A stretch of 64,000 bases of DNA from UBA7672 sp044224605 (GCA_044224605.1 JBGAKC010000003.1:100503-164502); one strand, 5' to 3'; numbered from the stretch's first letter, positions 1 through 9,069 are shown. Made by a program: numbers and translations. Notes: a model not told the origin generated them from the sequence alone.

Positions 1-2
1 AG

Positions 3-650
3 TATTTCACCTCGCTTCGCGACATGGAGAACCAACTCGCCGTCCAGCTGCAGAGGCCGGAGAAGTGCGAAGCCTGCGTGATCCCGGCGCCGCCCAAGGA
101 AGGCAAGCGCGGGGCCTCAATCGACATCGTCAACAACAACACGAAACAGATGGCGCGCCTGCTCGCCATGGCGATGGCATGCAACCAGACGCGCGTGTTC
201 AATTTCGTCCACACACAGGGCGCCTCGGAGACCTACCTGCCCGGTGACAGCAAGATCTATCACCAGATCACGCACGACGAGCCGACGGATGCCGGCCTCG
301 GCTACCAGCCTGTCACCAGCAAGATCGCAGGCGTGGTGATGCAGGGCCTCGGCGACTTCCTCAACGAGCTGGATGCGATCAAGGAAGGCAATGGCACGCT
401 GCTCGACAACAGCCTCGTCATGGCGTTCAGCGACACGGGCTATGCCAAGATCCATTCGATCGAGAACATCCCCATGTTCCTCGCCGGCGGCGCCGGCGGC
501 CGGCACAAGACGGGCCAGCACGTCGCTGCGAAGGGCGAGTCTGTCACGCGTGTGTCGCTGACGGCGATGCAGATCGCCGGCGCGCCGGTAGGCGAGTTCG
601 GCTCGGGCACGATGAAGACGTCGCGACCGATCTCCGAAGTGATGACATAA
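3..650 (+). CDS. DUF1552 family protein, C-terminal part (5' end outside window)
   Basis: The reading frame is open from the first bases of the window (TAT TTC ACC TCG CTT CGC GAC before the first ATG at 24), so this is the 3' part of a longer gene. The segment resembles the C-terminal half of DUF1552 proteins, with a linker like 'FTSLRDMENQLA' followed by 'MARLLAMAMACNQTRVFNF' and 'LLDNSLVMAFSDTG'. DUF1552 proteins are usually exported and related to the DUF1501/sulfatase-like fold, and they commonly sit beside DUF1592/DUF1588 cytochrome-like proteins; their role is not established. The next gene follows after 10 bases, so the two are probably co-transcribed. Confidence 0.75.
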   Translation, partial: YFTSLRDMENQLAVQLQRPEKCEACVIPAPPKEGKRGASIDIVNNNTKQMARLLAMAMACNQTRVFNFVHTQGASETYLPGDSKIYHQITHDEPTDAGLGYQPVTSKIAGVVMQGLGDFLNELDAIKEGNGTLLDNSLVMAFSDTGYAKIHSIENIPMFLAGGAGGRHKTGQHVAAKGESVTRVSLTAMQIAGAPVGEFGSGTMKTSRPISEVMT

Positions 651-660
651 GGGGACGGGC

Positions 661-1926
661 ATGAAGCGGTTCGCGATCGGCGGACTTGTTGCGGCGACAG
701 CGGCCCTCCCCGCGGCGGCATGGGCGGACTGGACCCGCACCTACGTCGTCGAGTGGAACGAGCCGGCGATGTATTACGGCGCCAAGTCGGGCGTCACTGA
801 GCCCGGCACGGACTGTCCCAAAGGCACGAACCCCGAGATCAACTGGGTGGACGTGCTGGTTGCCGCCGGTTACACGCCGACCGAGGCGAAATGGCTCCGC
901 GATCCCGCGAATCCGACGCGCAGCCCCGTGCACGGCCAGAACCAGATGGCCTTCCGCGGCAAGGACCGCGAGAACGTCTACATCCATCCCGAGTCCGTTG
1001 CAGATCCGGGCCTCGTTGGCGTCTCGGGCGCGATCGCCGAAGGCATCAATCTCGACGGCGACGACAAGACCGGCCTCACCAGCCCAACCGGCGAAAAAGG
1101 CATCGACAACACCTTCTACAAGACGCTCGGCTGCTGGAAGACCTATCGCGCCCCGCCCCGCCTCTCGAGCGGCGCGCTGCAGTTCAACGATGCGATGCGC
1201 AATGGCGGATGGACGACGCTGATCGTCGTCACCGGCAAGGGCGCCGACCCGATGAACGACAGCAACGTCAAGGTCGGCATCTACGCCAGCGCCGACAAGA
1301 TGGTGAAGGACGGAAACGGCGAGATCGCCCACGACTACACCTTCCGCATCCTGCCGCATGCCAAGTACGAAGGCGTTTTCAGCGCGAAGACAAAGAACGG
1401 CGTGATCATGTCGACCGCGCCGTCCGACATGATGATGCGCGACCCCGGCTACACGCAGGACCTCGAGCTTCTGCGGGCGCAGGTGAAGCTGACGATGCAG
1501 CCTGACGGATCGCTGAAAGGCTATGTCGGCGGCTATCGCCCGTGGGAGGCGATCTATCGCGGCTGGATCAATGCGCGTGGCCCTGTGATCGAATCGCTGA
1601 CCTGGGTGCAATTGCCCGGCGTCTGGTACGCGCTGAAACGCACCGCCGACTTTAGCCCGTCGGGCCCGTCGGGCGAGAAGACACACATCTCCTACGCGCT
1701 ACGGGTCGAGGCGATTCCCGCCTTCGTGATGACGCCGGACGCGGCGAAGGAAGTCACCGACGTCGTCTCCTACAAGGCGCAGGCCTCACCCTCGACCAAC
1801 CGCCAGCCGCCGATGACCGTGTGGAATGATGGCGGCGTCATACCCGACAAGTCCGCCAAGATCCAGGCCGGCCCAACAGCCCCGCTCAATGTTCCGCCCG
1901 GCTATGGCAGTGCCGGCGGCCAGTAA
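661..1926 (+). CDS. Secreted protein of unknown function, downstream of DUF1552 gene
   Basis: The 421-residue product begins with a Sec signal peptide (MKRF, then an alanine/leucine-rich core, cleavage near AWA-DW). An SD-like 'aaggggacggg' stretch precedes the ATG. I recognise no catalytic motif. The mature part is rich in Trp, Tyr and Gly, has several Asp-rich turns and a low-complexity Pro/Gly C-terminus ('NVPPGYGSAGGQ'). It is tightly spaced behind the DUF1552 gene and a secreted VOC protein follows 25 bases later, so it probably belongs to the same periplasmic system. Function is unknown. Confidence 0.8.
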   Translation: MKRFAIGGLVAATAALPAAAWADWTRTYVVEWNEPAMYYGAKSGVTEPGTDCPKGTNPEINWVDVLVAAGYTPTEAKWLRDPANPTRSPVHGQNQMAFRGKDRENVYIHPESVADPGLVGVSGAIAEGINLDGDDKTGLTSPTGEKGIDNTFYKTLGCWKTYRAPPRLSSGALQFNDAMRNGGWTTLIVVTGKGADPMNDSNVKVGIYASADKMVKDGNGEIAHDYTFRILPHAKYEGVFSAKTKNGVIMSTAPSDMMMRDPGYTQDLELLRAQVKLTMQPDGSLKGYVGGYRPWEAIYRGWINARGPVIESLTWVQLPGVWYALKRTADFSPSGPSGEKTHISYALRVEAIPAFVMTPDAAKEVTDVVSYKAQASPSTNRQPPMTVWNDGGVIPDKSAKIQAGPTAPLNVPPGYGSAGGQ

Positions 1927-1951
1927 GGGCCAGCAAGAGAAAGACCACGCC

Positions 1952-2431
1952 ATGCTCCGTCCCCTGCTTGCCGCTGCGGCTCTCGCGAGCCTGGCTCTCG
2001 CGCCCTTCGCTCTTGGCCAGACGACCGCTGTACCGCCGCTTGAGGAGGCGGTGAAACCCATCCGCATCTCCGGCCTCGGCATCCGTGTGAGCGATCTCGA
2101 ACGCTCGAAGAAATTCTACACCGAGGTGCTTGGCCTCAAGGTCGGGGCCCGCGTGCCGGCGCAGGGCGAGGCGGCGGAATATCTGCTCGGCATGACCGGC
2201 GATATCCGCGCCGACAACCTGATCGTCATCCGCAAGGGCGAGGTGAAGCCCGGCGCGACCGAATTCGGCAGCATCAGCATCGTCGTCCCGAACGGCCGCG
2301 CGATGGCCGAACGCGCCGTCGCCGCCGGCTATCAGACCGCACGGCCGATCGTCGACGGCACGAACTTCATCAAGGACCCGGACGGCTACACGATCGAGCT
2401 CTACCAGCGCCCGGCGCCCAGGCCCCAATAA
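1952..2431 (+). CDS. Secreted VOC (glyoxalase/bleomycin resistance fold) protein
   Basis: The 159-residue product has a signal peptide (MLRPLLAAAALASLALAPFALG-Q) and then one vicinal-oxygen-chelate domain. Diagnostic stretches are 'LGIRVSDLERSKKFYTEVLGLK' at the domain start and 'NFIKDPDGYTIELYQRP' at its end. The conserved metal-ligand Glu of the family is present in 'YTIEL'. I chose the ATG at 1952 over an upstream in-frame ATG because it starts exactly at the signal peptide and does not overlap the previous gene. A periplasmic VOC protein is unusual; substrate unknown. Confidence 0.8.
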   Translation: MLRPLLAAAALASLALAPFALGQTTAVPPLEEAVKPIRISGLGIRVSDLERSKKFYTEVLGLKVGARVPAQGEAAEYLLGMTGDIRADNLIVIRKGEVKPGATEFGSISIVVPNGRAMAERAVAAGYQTARPIVDGTNFIKDPDGYTIELYQRPAPRPQ

Positions 2432-2435
2432 GATC

Positions 2436-5400
2436 CTAGCTCACCGCGCGGATGATGGCTTCCTGCTGTTCGGCGGTCATGCCCGCGATCTGCGTGGTCG
2501 TGAAACCGGCGATCTGTGTCGGCGCCAGCGCGTCGATCTGATCAACCGTCAGAGGCGCAATGGTCGTCGCCGTGAAGCCGCTGATCTGCGTCGATGTGAG
2601 GCCGCTCAGTTGCGACGGCGTCAGCGCCGCGATCCGGGTTTGGGTGAAGTTGTTGATCTGAGATGCGGTAAGCGCGCCGAACTGCGATCCCGATATGGCG
2701 CCGAACTGGGTGGCGTCGAGCGCATTCAGCTCCGTCGACGTGAAGTTCGCAACCTGTTCCGCGCTCAGCGCGTCGATCTGCGTGGATGTCAGCGCCGCGA
2801 CCTGCGCAAGGCTCAGCGCGCGCAGCTGCACGCGGACGAGACCAGCGAGCTGGGTCGACGTCATCGACGCGATCTCGGTGGCCGAGAAATAGCCGATACC
2901 TGTCGCGCTGATCGCGCTGATCTGGCTGGCTTTCAGTCCTGCCATCTGCGTGACGGTGAGCTGCTCGATTACGGTCGTGCTCATCCCAGCGATGGCGGTC
3001 GAGATCAGCGCGCCCATCTGCGTGGAGGAAAGGACCGCGAACTGCGACGGGGCCAGCGCGCTCGCCTGTTGCGCCGTCAGACCGCTGACCAGCGTCGAGG
3101 ACAGTGCCGCGATCTGCGTCGTGGTGAAGCCAGCGACCTGATCGGCGGTCAACGCCGACAGCCAGGTCGATCCGAACGCAGCGCTGCCGAGCTGGTCGGT
3201 CGTCAGCAGGGCAAGGTCCGCGGCCGTCAGCGCGCCGATCGCCGTCGATGACAACGCCGCGATCTTAGTCGCACCTAGCGCCGTGAATTGCGTCGTCGAC
3301 AGCGCGCCGGCCTGGTCGGCCGTGAGCGCGCCTACGGCGGTTTCCGACAGCGAAGAAACCTGCGTCGATGTGAGAGCCGCAACAGTCGTTGTCGTCAGGC
3401 TTTCCACCTGTGTCGAGGAGAGGCCGGACATTTGTGTCGTGGAGAAATCGTTCAGCTGCGTCGCCGAGAATGCACCCATCTGCGTCGTGCTCAACGCGCC
3501 GATCTGCGTCGCCGACAGGTTGTTGAATTGCGTCGCGGTCAGCGCGCCGACCTCGGCGGAGGTGAGCCCGCTCACCGTCGTCGTCGAGAGACCCGCGATC
3601 TGCGCATTCGTCAGCGACTGAAGCTGCGTGGTGGACAGCGCCATGATGTCCGCCGCTTCCAGCCCGCCGGCGGCCGTCGATGTCAGGCTGCGCAGCTGTG
3701 CGATGCTGAGGCCAGCAATATCCGTGGCCGCGAGCGCGCCGACCTGCGTGGCCGTGAACGCGGCCATCTGCGTGGTCGAGAATGCGGTGAGCCGTGCGCC
3801 CGAGAGAGCACTGACGCCTGTCGCGGAGATGGCTGCGATCTGAGTCGCGGTGAAGGCCGCAAGCTGTGTAGTCTCGAGACCACCGATCTGGTCATAAGTC
3901 AGGCCTGAAATGGCGGTCGGCGACAGGGAGGCGAGCCCGGTCGTGGACAGAACCGCCACCTGCCCGACGCTCAGCGACCCGATCTGTGTCGATGTCAGGC
4001 CGCTGAGCGACCCGCTTGTCAGCGCCGCGATCTGGGTTGTGGACAGAGCCTGCACTTCACCGACGCTCATGCCGCCGATCTGCGCCGAGGTCAGACCCTT
4101 CAGCTGGGTCGTTGTCAGGCTACTGATCGCCGTCGGGCCCAGCGCCGCGATAGCCGTGGGGCTGAGGCGCGACAGCTGCGTCGAGCTGAGGCCAGGCGCC
4201 TGCGTCGCCGTGAACGCGCTCGTCTGCGTCGCCGTGAAGGCGGAGAACTGCGTTGCAGTCAGCGCCGCGATCTGGGTCGTGGCCAGAAGGCTTATCTGTG
4301 TCGTGGTCAGCCCGCCGATCGCGGCCGTGTCGAGAGCCGCCATCTGCGAGGCCTGCAGCGCGGCAACCTGCTCGATCGATAGCGTCGCGACCTGCGTCGC
4401 ATTGAGGCCCTGCGCCTGCGTTGTCGAGAGTCCAGCCAACTGCGTCGTGCTGAAGGACGGAATCTGCGTCGCCGCGAACCCGCCGATCTGGCTCGACGTC
4501 AGGCCAGCTATCTGCGTCGTCGTGAGATTGACGATGTCTTCCAGCTCAAGACCGGCGATGGCGGCCGGCGTGACGCCGGCGATCTGCGTCGCCGACAGCG
4601 CGCCAAGTTGTTCCGGCGACAGGAGCCCGGCCTGCGTCGCCGACAGCCCGGCCAGCTGCGTGGTGGACAGCGCGCCCATCTGAAGCACCGAGAGCACGCC
4701 GATCTGCTCGGCCGACAGCGCGCCGATCGCCGTTGTTCCGAAACCCTTGACCTGTGTCGCGGTCAGGTCGGCGACCTGGAAGATAGTGAGGCCGCCGATC
4801 TGAGTCGTCGTGAGACCGCCGATCGCGGTCGAGCTCAGCGCCTCGAACTGCTCGAGGCTCAGTGCTGAAATCTGTGTCGCGGTCAGGCCGGCGGCCTGCG
4901 TCGCCAGGAGGCCGCTCACCTGGGTCGCGGACAGCGCCGCCATCTGGTCGAGGCTGAGCAGGCCGATGCCGGTCGCGCTGAGGCCGCGCAGTTGCGTCAC
5001 GCCGAGCGCTGCGATCTGTGCCGTGGAAACGGCGCCAAGCTGCGTCTCGCTGAACGCGCGCAGCTGCGTCGCGGTCAGGCCGGCAAGCTGGGTGTCCGAC
5101 AGCGCGCCGATGTCCACCGGATCGAATGCGCCGATCGCGGTAAGGTTCAGTGAGCCAACCTGCGTCGATGAGAGAGCGCCCAGCTGTTCAGCCGACAGCG
5201 CGTTGATGGCTTCCGAGCCGAAGCCTTTCAGCTGCACAGCCGACAGGGCGCCGATCTGCGTCAGGGCGAGCGCGCCAAGCTGGTCAATCGTGAGAGCCGC
5301 GATGCCCGACGCGTTGATCCCCTTGATCTGCGTCGTCGACAGGACGGGAATCTGGTCGCTCGTCAGGGCGCCAACCTGCGTCGCGGTCAGCGCGCCGATC

Positions 5401-7805
5401 TCCGTAGCCGTGAGCCCCGCAAGCTGCGTGGCGCTGAGGCCGCTCACCTGCGCCGTGGTGAGGCCTGTCACCTGCGTCGTGGTGAGCGCTGCGACCTGCG
5501 AAGCAGTGAGACCGGCCATCTGGTCGGCCGAAAGCTGGCTGATGTCGGTCGCAGAGAAGCCCTGCATCTGCGTCGTTGAAAGGCCCGCGAGCTGCGCGCT
5601 CGTCAGCGCCGCCAGCTGCGTCTGCGTCAGGGCGTCGAGTTGCAAGCCGCTGAACCCGCCCAGCTGCGATGCGCTGAAGCCGGCGATGTCATGCTCTTCA
5701 AAGCCCGTGACGGCGCCGACCGACAGCCTCGCTATCTGCGTAGCCGAGAGAGCGGCTACCTGCGCGTCCGTCATCGCTGTGATTTGTGTCGCGGTGAGGC
5801 CGCGCACCTGCGTCGATGTCATCGCCGAGATCTGCGTTTCGGTGATGGCGCCCAGCTGATCCGTCGTCAGGCCGGACAGGCTGGCGAGCGAGAAGGCGCG
5901 GATCTGTGTCGTCGAGAGCGAGGCGAGCTGCTCGGACGTCAGGCCTGCGATCTGCGTCGATGTGAGCGCGCTGATCGCGGTAGCGGAAAGTACGGCCGCC
6001 TGCGTCGCCGCTAGTCCGCCGATCTGCGTGGCCGTCAATCCCTTGGCCTGCGCCGCGGTCATGGCGCCGACCTGCGTTATCGACAGCGCGGCCAGCTGCT
6101 CGGTCGACAGCGCCGCCACCGCGACGGCGGTGAGCCCGGCAATCTGCGTCAGCGCCAGGCTGGAAACCTGGCCGGTCGAGAGGCCGGCAATCTGCGTCAG
6201 GCTGAAGCCGGCTATGCCGGTCGATGTAAACGCCTGGAATTGCGTCGCCGACATCGCGCCCAGCTGGTCAGCCGTCAGCGAGCCTGTCTGCGCTGCGCTC
6301 AGCGCAGCCACCTGAGCCGCCGAGAACAGTGCAACCTGCGCCGCCGCAAGCCCGCCGATCTGGCTCTTCGACAGGCCTTTGACCTGCGCTGCGCTCAGCG
6401 CCTCGATCTGGCTCTGCGACAGCGCGTTGATCTGGTCGTATGTCAGCGCGCCAACGACCGCCGTGGCGATGCTGGATACCTGCCCGGGAGCAAGGCTCCC
6501 GATCTGCGTGGCCGACATTCCCGCGACCTGCTTGGCCGACAGTGAGGCGATCGCGTTGGCCGACAGTGCGCCGAGCTGCGTCGTGGTGAAGGCGGCGACC
6601 TGCGTGGGCGTGAAGGCCCGGATCTGCGTGAGGGTCAGGCTGCCTGCCTGCCCCGTCGACAGCGCCGCGATTTGATCGGCCGACACAAGCCGGAATTGCG
6701 TGGCGTTGAGCGTGGCGATCTGCGCCGGCGACAGTGCGCCGAGTTGATCGCCGCTGAACGCCGCCAGCTGCGCCGGCGTGATGGCAAGCAGCTGGGCGTT
6801 GGAGAACGTCTTCACCTGCGTCGTAGTCAGGGCGGCGGCCTGCGTTGTCGAGAACGCAGCGATCTGCGCTGACGTAAGGCCCTTGATCTGCGTGACCGTC
6901 AGGCCGGAGAGCTGGCCCCCACTCAGCGCCGCAATCTGTGTCGCCGCGAGCGCGCCGATCTGCGTTGCAGCCAGCGCAGCAAACTCCGTGGCGTTGAGCG
7001 AAGCGACCTGCGTGGCCGTCAGGCCGCGGATCTGCGTCGCCTGCAGGCTGGCGATCTTCTGCACCGACAGCGCTTCCCACTGCGTCGCGCTGAGCGCGCC
7101 GATCGAGGTTCCGGCGAACCCGCGCATCTGCGCCACGCTGAGCGCGCCGATCTGCGTCTCCGTCAGCGCGCGCACCTGTGTCACGGTCAGCGACCCAAGC
7201 TGCAACGGCGTGAATCCGCCGAGCTGCGAAGGTGTCAGCGCCGCGACCTGCGTGGACGCCAGCCCGCGGACCTGCGCCGGCAACAGCCCGGCAATCTGTG
7301 TGGCCGACAGCGCGCCGAGCTGTGTCGATGACAACGCCCCGATGTCGGATGCAGTGAGCCCACGCAGCTGCGTGACGTTGAGCGCCGCCATCTGCGTTGC
7401 GGTGAGAACAGCCAGCTGGTCCTGTGACAGCGCCGTCAGGTCGGCCGCCGTCACGCCGCGCAGCTGGCCCGCCGTCATCGCCGCGATGTCTTCCGGGTCG
7501 AACGCCGAGAACTGCGCCGCGCTAAGAGCAAGCAGCTGGGCCGAGTTGAACACCATCTGCGCCGGCGACAGGGCTGCGAGCTGGACGCGGTTCAGCGCCG
7601 ACACCTGCTTGGTCGAAAGCTGGGCCAGCTGCGTCGAACTGAAATCCGAAATGCCGGTCGTCGTGAACGCGCCCATCTGGGCGGACGACAGCGACGCCAG
7701 GTCCGTCCGGGTGAGAGCCTGGATCGCCTCCCGCGACATGGCTGCGATCTGCGCAGCGCTATAAGAGGCGATAATCGAGACCATCTCGGCCTGTCTGCCC
7801 TTCAT
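2436..7805 (-). CDS. Giant protein made of about 220 tandem octapeptide repeats
   Basis: The 1789-residue product is almost entirely repeats of eight residues, consensus L-[ST]-x-T-Q-[IVLM]-x-[AG] (for example LSATQIAG, LTTTQVTG). Phe, Met, Val or Ile sometimes replaces the leading Leu, and position 5 is Gln in most units but Ala/Asp/Gly/Ser/Glu in a minority. There is no signal peptide, transmembrane segment, Cys or other domain; only about the first 15 residues and the last few (ending 'IIRAVS') are non-repeat. [ST]-x-x-Q resembles a helix N-cap box, so each unit could be one short helix of a solenoid (inference). Two irregular units break the register: a seven-residue one (LSPAQMV) near the N-terminus and a ten-residue one (AAFGSTWLSA) about 300 residues from the C-terminus. 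The first ATG is at 7805; an in-frame ATG at 7784 is an equally possible start. No neighbouring transporter suggests a route out of the cell. Function unknown. Confidence 0.85.
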   Translation of the reverse strand: MKGRQAEMVSIIASYSAAQIAAMSREAIQALTRTDLASLSSAQMGAFTTTGISDFSSTQLAQLSTKQVSALNRVQLAALSPAQMVFNSAQLLALSAAQFSAFDPEDIAAMTAGQLRGVTAADLTALSQDQLAVLTATQMAALNVTQLRGLTASDIGALSSTQLGALSATQIAGLLPAQVRGLASTQVAALTPSQLGGFTPLQLGSLTVTQVRALTETQIGALSVAQMRGFAGTSIGALSATQWEALSVQKIASLQATQIRGLTATQVASLNATEFAALAATQIGALAATQIAALSGGQLSGLTVTQIKGLTSAQIAAFSTTQAAALTTTQVKTFSNAQLLAITPAQLAAFSGDQLGALSPAQIATLNATQFRLVSADQIAALSTGQAGSLTLTQIRAFTPTQVAAFTTTQLGALSANAIASLSAKQVAGMSATQIGSLAPGQVSSIATAVVGALTYDQINALSQSQIEALSAAQVKGLSKSQIGGLAAAQVALFSAAQVAALSAAQTGSLTADQLGAMSATQFQAFTSTGIAGFSLTQIAGLSTGQVSSLALTQIAGLTAVAVAALSTEQLAALSITQVGAMTAAQAKGLTATQIGGLAATQAAVLSATAISALTSTQIAGLTSEQLASLSTTQIRAFSLASLSGLTTDQLGAITETQISAMTSTQVRGLTATQITAMTDAQVAALSATQIARLSVGAVTGFEEHDIAGFSASQLGGFSGLQLDALTQTQLAALTSAQLAGLSTTQMQGFSATDISQLSADQMAGLTASQVAALTTTQVTGLTTAQVSGLSATQLAGLTATEIGALTATQVGALTSDQIPVLSTTQIKGINASGIAALTIDQLGALALTQIGALSAVQLKGFGSEAINALSAEQLGALSSTQVGSLNLTAIGAFDPVDIGALSDTQLAGLTATQLRAFSETQLGAVSTAQIAALGVTQLRGLSATGIGLLSLDQMAALSATQVSGLLATQAAGLTATQISALSLEQFEALSSTAIGGLTTTQIGGLTIFQVADLTATQVKGFGTTAIGALSAEQIGVLSVLQMGALSTTQLAGLSATQAGLLSPEQLGALSATQIAGVTPAAIAGLELEDIVNLTTTQIAGLTSSQIGGFAATQIPSFSTTQLAGLSTTQAQGLNATQVATLSIEQVAALQASQMAALDTAAIGGLTTTQISLLATTQIAALTATQFSAFTATQTSAFTATQAPGLSSTQLSRLSPTAIAALGPTAISSLTTTQLKGLTSAQIGGMSVGEVQALSTTQIAALTSGSLSGLTSTQIGSLSVGQVAVLSTTGLASLSPTAISGLTYDQIGGLETTQLAAFTATQIAAISATGVSALSGARLTAFSTTQMAAFTATQVGALAATDIAGLSIAQLRSLTSTAAGGLEAADIMALSTTQLQSLTNAQIAGLSTTTVSGLTSAEVGALTATQFNNLSATQIGALSTTQMGAFSATQLNDFSTTQMSGLSSTQVESLTTTTVAALTSTQVSSLSETAVGALTADQAGALSTTQFTALGATKIAALSSTAIGALTAADLALLTTDQLGSAAFGSTWLSALTADQVAGFTTTQIAALSSTLVSGLTAQQASALAPSQFAVLSSTQMGALISTAIAGMSTTVIEQLTVTQMAGLKASQISAISATGIGYFSATEIASMTSTQLAGLVRVQLRALSLAQVAALTSTQIDALSAEQVANFTSTELNALDATQFGAISGSQFGALTASQINNFTQTRIAALTPSQLSGLTSTQISGFTATTIAPLTVDQIDALAPTQIAGFTTTQIAGMTAEQQEAIIRAVS
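2440..7770. repeat. 24-bp tandem repeat array underlying the octapeptide protein
   Basis: On the plus strand the array reads as degenerate 24-base units built around 'gcgccgatctgcgtcg'. The units have diverged in sequence but period 24 is kept almost throughout, with two coding-register irregularities. Because the period is a multiple of three, the opposite strand also stays open for long stretches; those antisense frames are compositional by-products. Confidence 0.9.
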
Positions 7806-8213
7806 TATTGGCGGACTACCGTCACACCGTCCCTTCGCGCGCGTACGCGCTCACGTACGGGAGCAAGAAAGGGGCCAGCCGTTAACCGTGCTGTATCAAG
7901 CAAATTCAATGACTTGCTGAGGGTCGGTTCATCACCCGACCGGCAGATTCTTCCCGATCGGCAAGCGGCGCCTGACGAAACGACAACCAGCCTGACCCGT
8001 TCGGCCGTCGGAGGATGCAGTCGGGAGCGTGCGCATGCCTCGCGGCGATAAATTGAAACCTACGGACAAACAGAGGCGGTAGGCCCACAATATTGTCGAG
8101 GCCGCCGCCAAATCCCGATTGGCCAGGAAGGCGGCCACGACCGGCAAAAGCCACGGTCATTGAGCCCCTCCCGCCCCTCTGGCAGATTCCCTCCAGATTC
8201 CCGTTCCGGGCGT
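7806..8213. other. Intergenic region between the repeat-protein gene and rplU
   Basis: About 400 bases with no convincing gene. It contains the perfect 12-base palindrome GCGCGTACGCGC (7839-7850), 34 bases upstream of the repeat-protein ATG, which could be a regulator site or part of its promoter region. The short frames here look like chance high-GC frames. Confidence 0.6.
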
Positions 8214-8242
8214 TTGACAGGGGGGGCCGCTAACGTCTATAT
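8214..8242 (+). promoter_or_regulatory. Likely sigma70-type promoter of rplU-rpmA
   Basis: TTGACA at 8214-8219, a 17-base spacer, and CTATAT at 8237-8242 make a near-consensus housekeeping promoter about 80 bases upstream of the rplU start. Ribosomal protein operons are expected to carry strong promoters. Confidence 0.7.
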
Positions 8243-8323
8243 GCCCGCTCCCGCCCGCAGGGCCTCCCTGTGGGTGGACAGCTATTTGGTCGCAAGACCC
8301 CCTGAAAACACAAGAGAATTCCG

Positions 8324-8740
8324 ATGTTCGCGGTCATCAAGACGGGCGGAAAACAGTACCGGGTCGCAGGCGGCCAGGAAATCGTCATCGAGAAGCTCGA
8401 AGGCGAAGCCGGCGACACGCTGGTGTTCGGCGAGGTGCTGATGATCGGCGATGGCGACAAGGTTGATGTCGGCGCTCCGCTGATCAAGGGCGCGCAGGTT
8501 GTCGGCGAAGTGGTCGAGCAGACCCGCGGCGCGAAAGTCGTCGCCTTCAAGAAGAAGCCGCGCAACACCTATCGGCGCAAGCTCGGCCACCGTCAGAGCC
8601 TCACCGTGATCAAGATCACAGAGATCCTCGCCAAGGGCGGCGCCACCGAGAAGAAGACGGTGAAGGCCTCGGCCGAAGACAAGCCGGCGACGAAGCCCGC
8701 CGCGAAGAAAGCTCCGGCCAAGAAAGCCGCTGCGAAGTAA
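8324..8740 (+). CDS. rplU: 50S ribosomal protein L21 (bL21)
   Basis: The 138-residue product begins 'MFAVIKTGGKQYRV', the signature N-terminus of bL21, and carries 'FKKKPRNTYRRKLGHRQ', the conserved basic rRNA-binding stretch. The core ends near residue 103; it is followed by an Ala/Lys-rich tail ('ATKPAAKKAPAKKAAAK'), typical of alphaproteobacterial L21. It is the first gene of the conserved rplU-rpmA-obgE cluster and sits behind a strong promoter-like sequence. Confidence 0.97.
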   Translation: MFAVIKTGGKQYRVAGGQEIVIEKLEGEAGDTLVFGEVLMIGDGDKVDVGAPLIKGAQVVGEVVEQTRGAKVVAFKKKPRNTYRRKLGHRQSLTVIKITEILAKGGATEKKTVKASAEDKPATKPAAKKAPAKKAAAK

Positions 8741-8805
8741 GTTTCCGGCCGCAAGGCCAATTGAGTTGAACGCGCGGCCCCGGCCGCGGATCTAGGGAGG
8801 CCACC

Positions 8806-9069
8806 TTGGCCCACAAAAAAGCAGGCGGCTCTACCCGTAACGGTCGCGACTCGAACTCCAAGCGCCTCGGCGTGAAACGCTTCGGCGGCGAGGAAGTCCT
8901 TGCTGGCAACATCATCGTGCGCCAGCGCGGCACCCAGTACCACCCGGGCAAGAACGTCGGCATCGGCCGCGATCACACGCTCTTCGCCACCGAAACCGGC
9001 AAGGTCGAGTTCCGTGAAGCGCGCGGCAAGATGCTGGTGTCGATCCTCCCGTCGGCCAAGTCCGAGTAG
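8806..9069 (+). CDS. rpmA: 50S ribosomal protein L27 (bL27), TTG start
   Basis: The 87-residue product (M)AHKKAGGSTRNGRDSNSKR is a standard bL27, whose N-terminus reaches the peptidyl-transferase centre. The only start that gives the conserved AHKKAGG terminus is TTG at 8806, preceded by a strong SD (AGGGAGG, 8794-8800) at five bases. Domain features include 'GTQYHPGKNVGIGRDHTLFA'. It follows rplU by 65 bases and ends in a clear terminator, so rplU-rpmA form one transcription unit. Confidence 0.96.
   Translation: MAHKKAGGSTRNGRDSNSKRLGVKRFGGEEVLAGNIIVRQRGTQYHPGKNVGIGRDHTLFATETGKVEFREARGKMLVSILPSAKSE

Noticed and set aside
544..1686. Long minus-strand frame opposite the secreted unknown.
   Set aside because: Arg/Ala/Val-rich antisense frame typical of high-GC coding DNA; the plus-strand gene has a signal peptide and an SD.
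3283..7764. Long plus-strand reading frames opposite the repeat protein (for example 4810-5859 and 6778-7764).
   Set aside because: They follow from a 24-base repeat whose period is a multiple of three; products are Cys/Val/Ser-rich low-complexity with no start signals.
2440..7770. The 24-bp array considered as a CRISPR or satellite array.
   Set aside because: No spacers, continuous repeats, and a full-length open frame with conserved residues at fixed positions.
7906..8160. Minus-strand 84-codon frame upstream of rplU.
   Set aside because: Arg/Pro-rich, no family features; lies in a probable promoter region.
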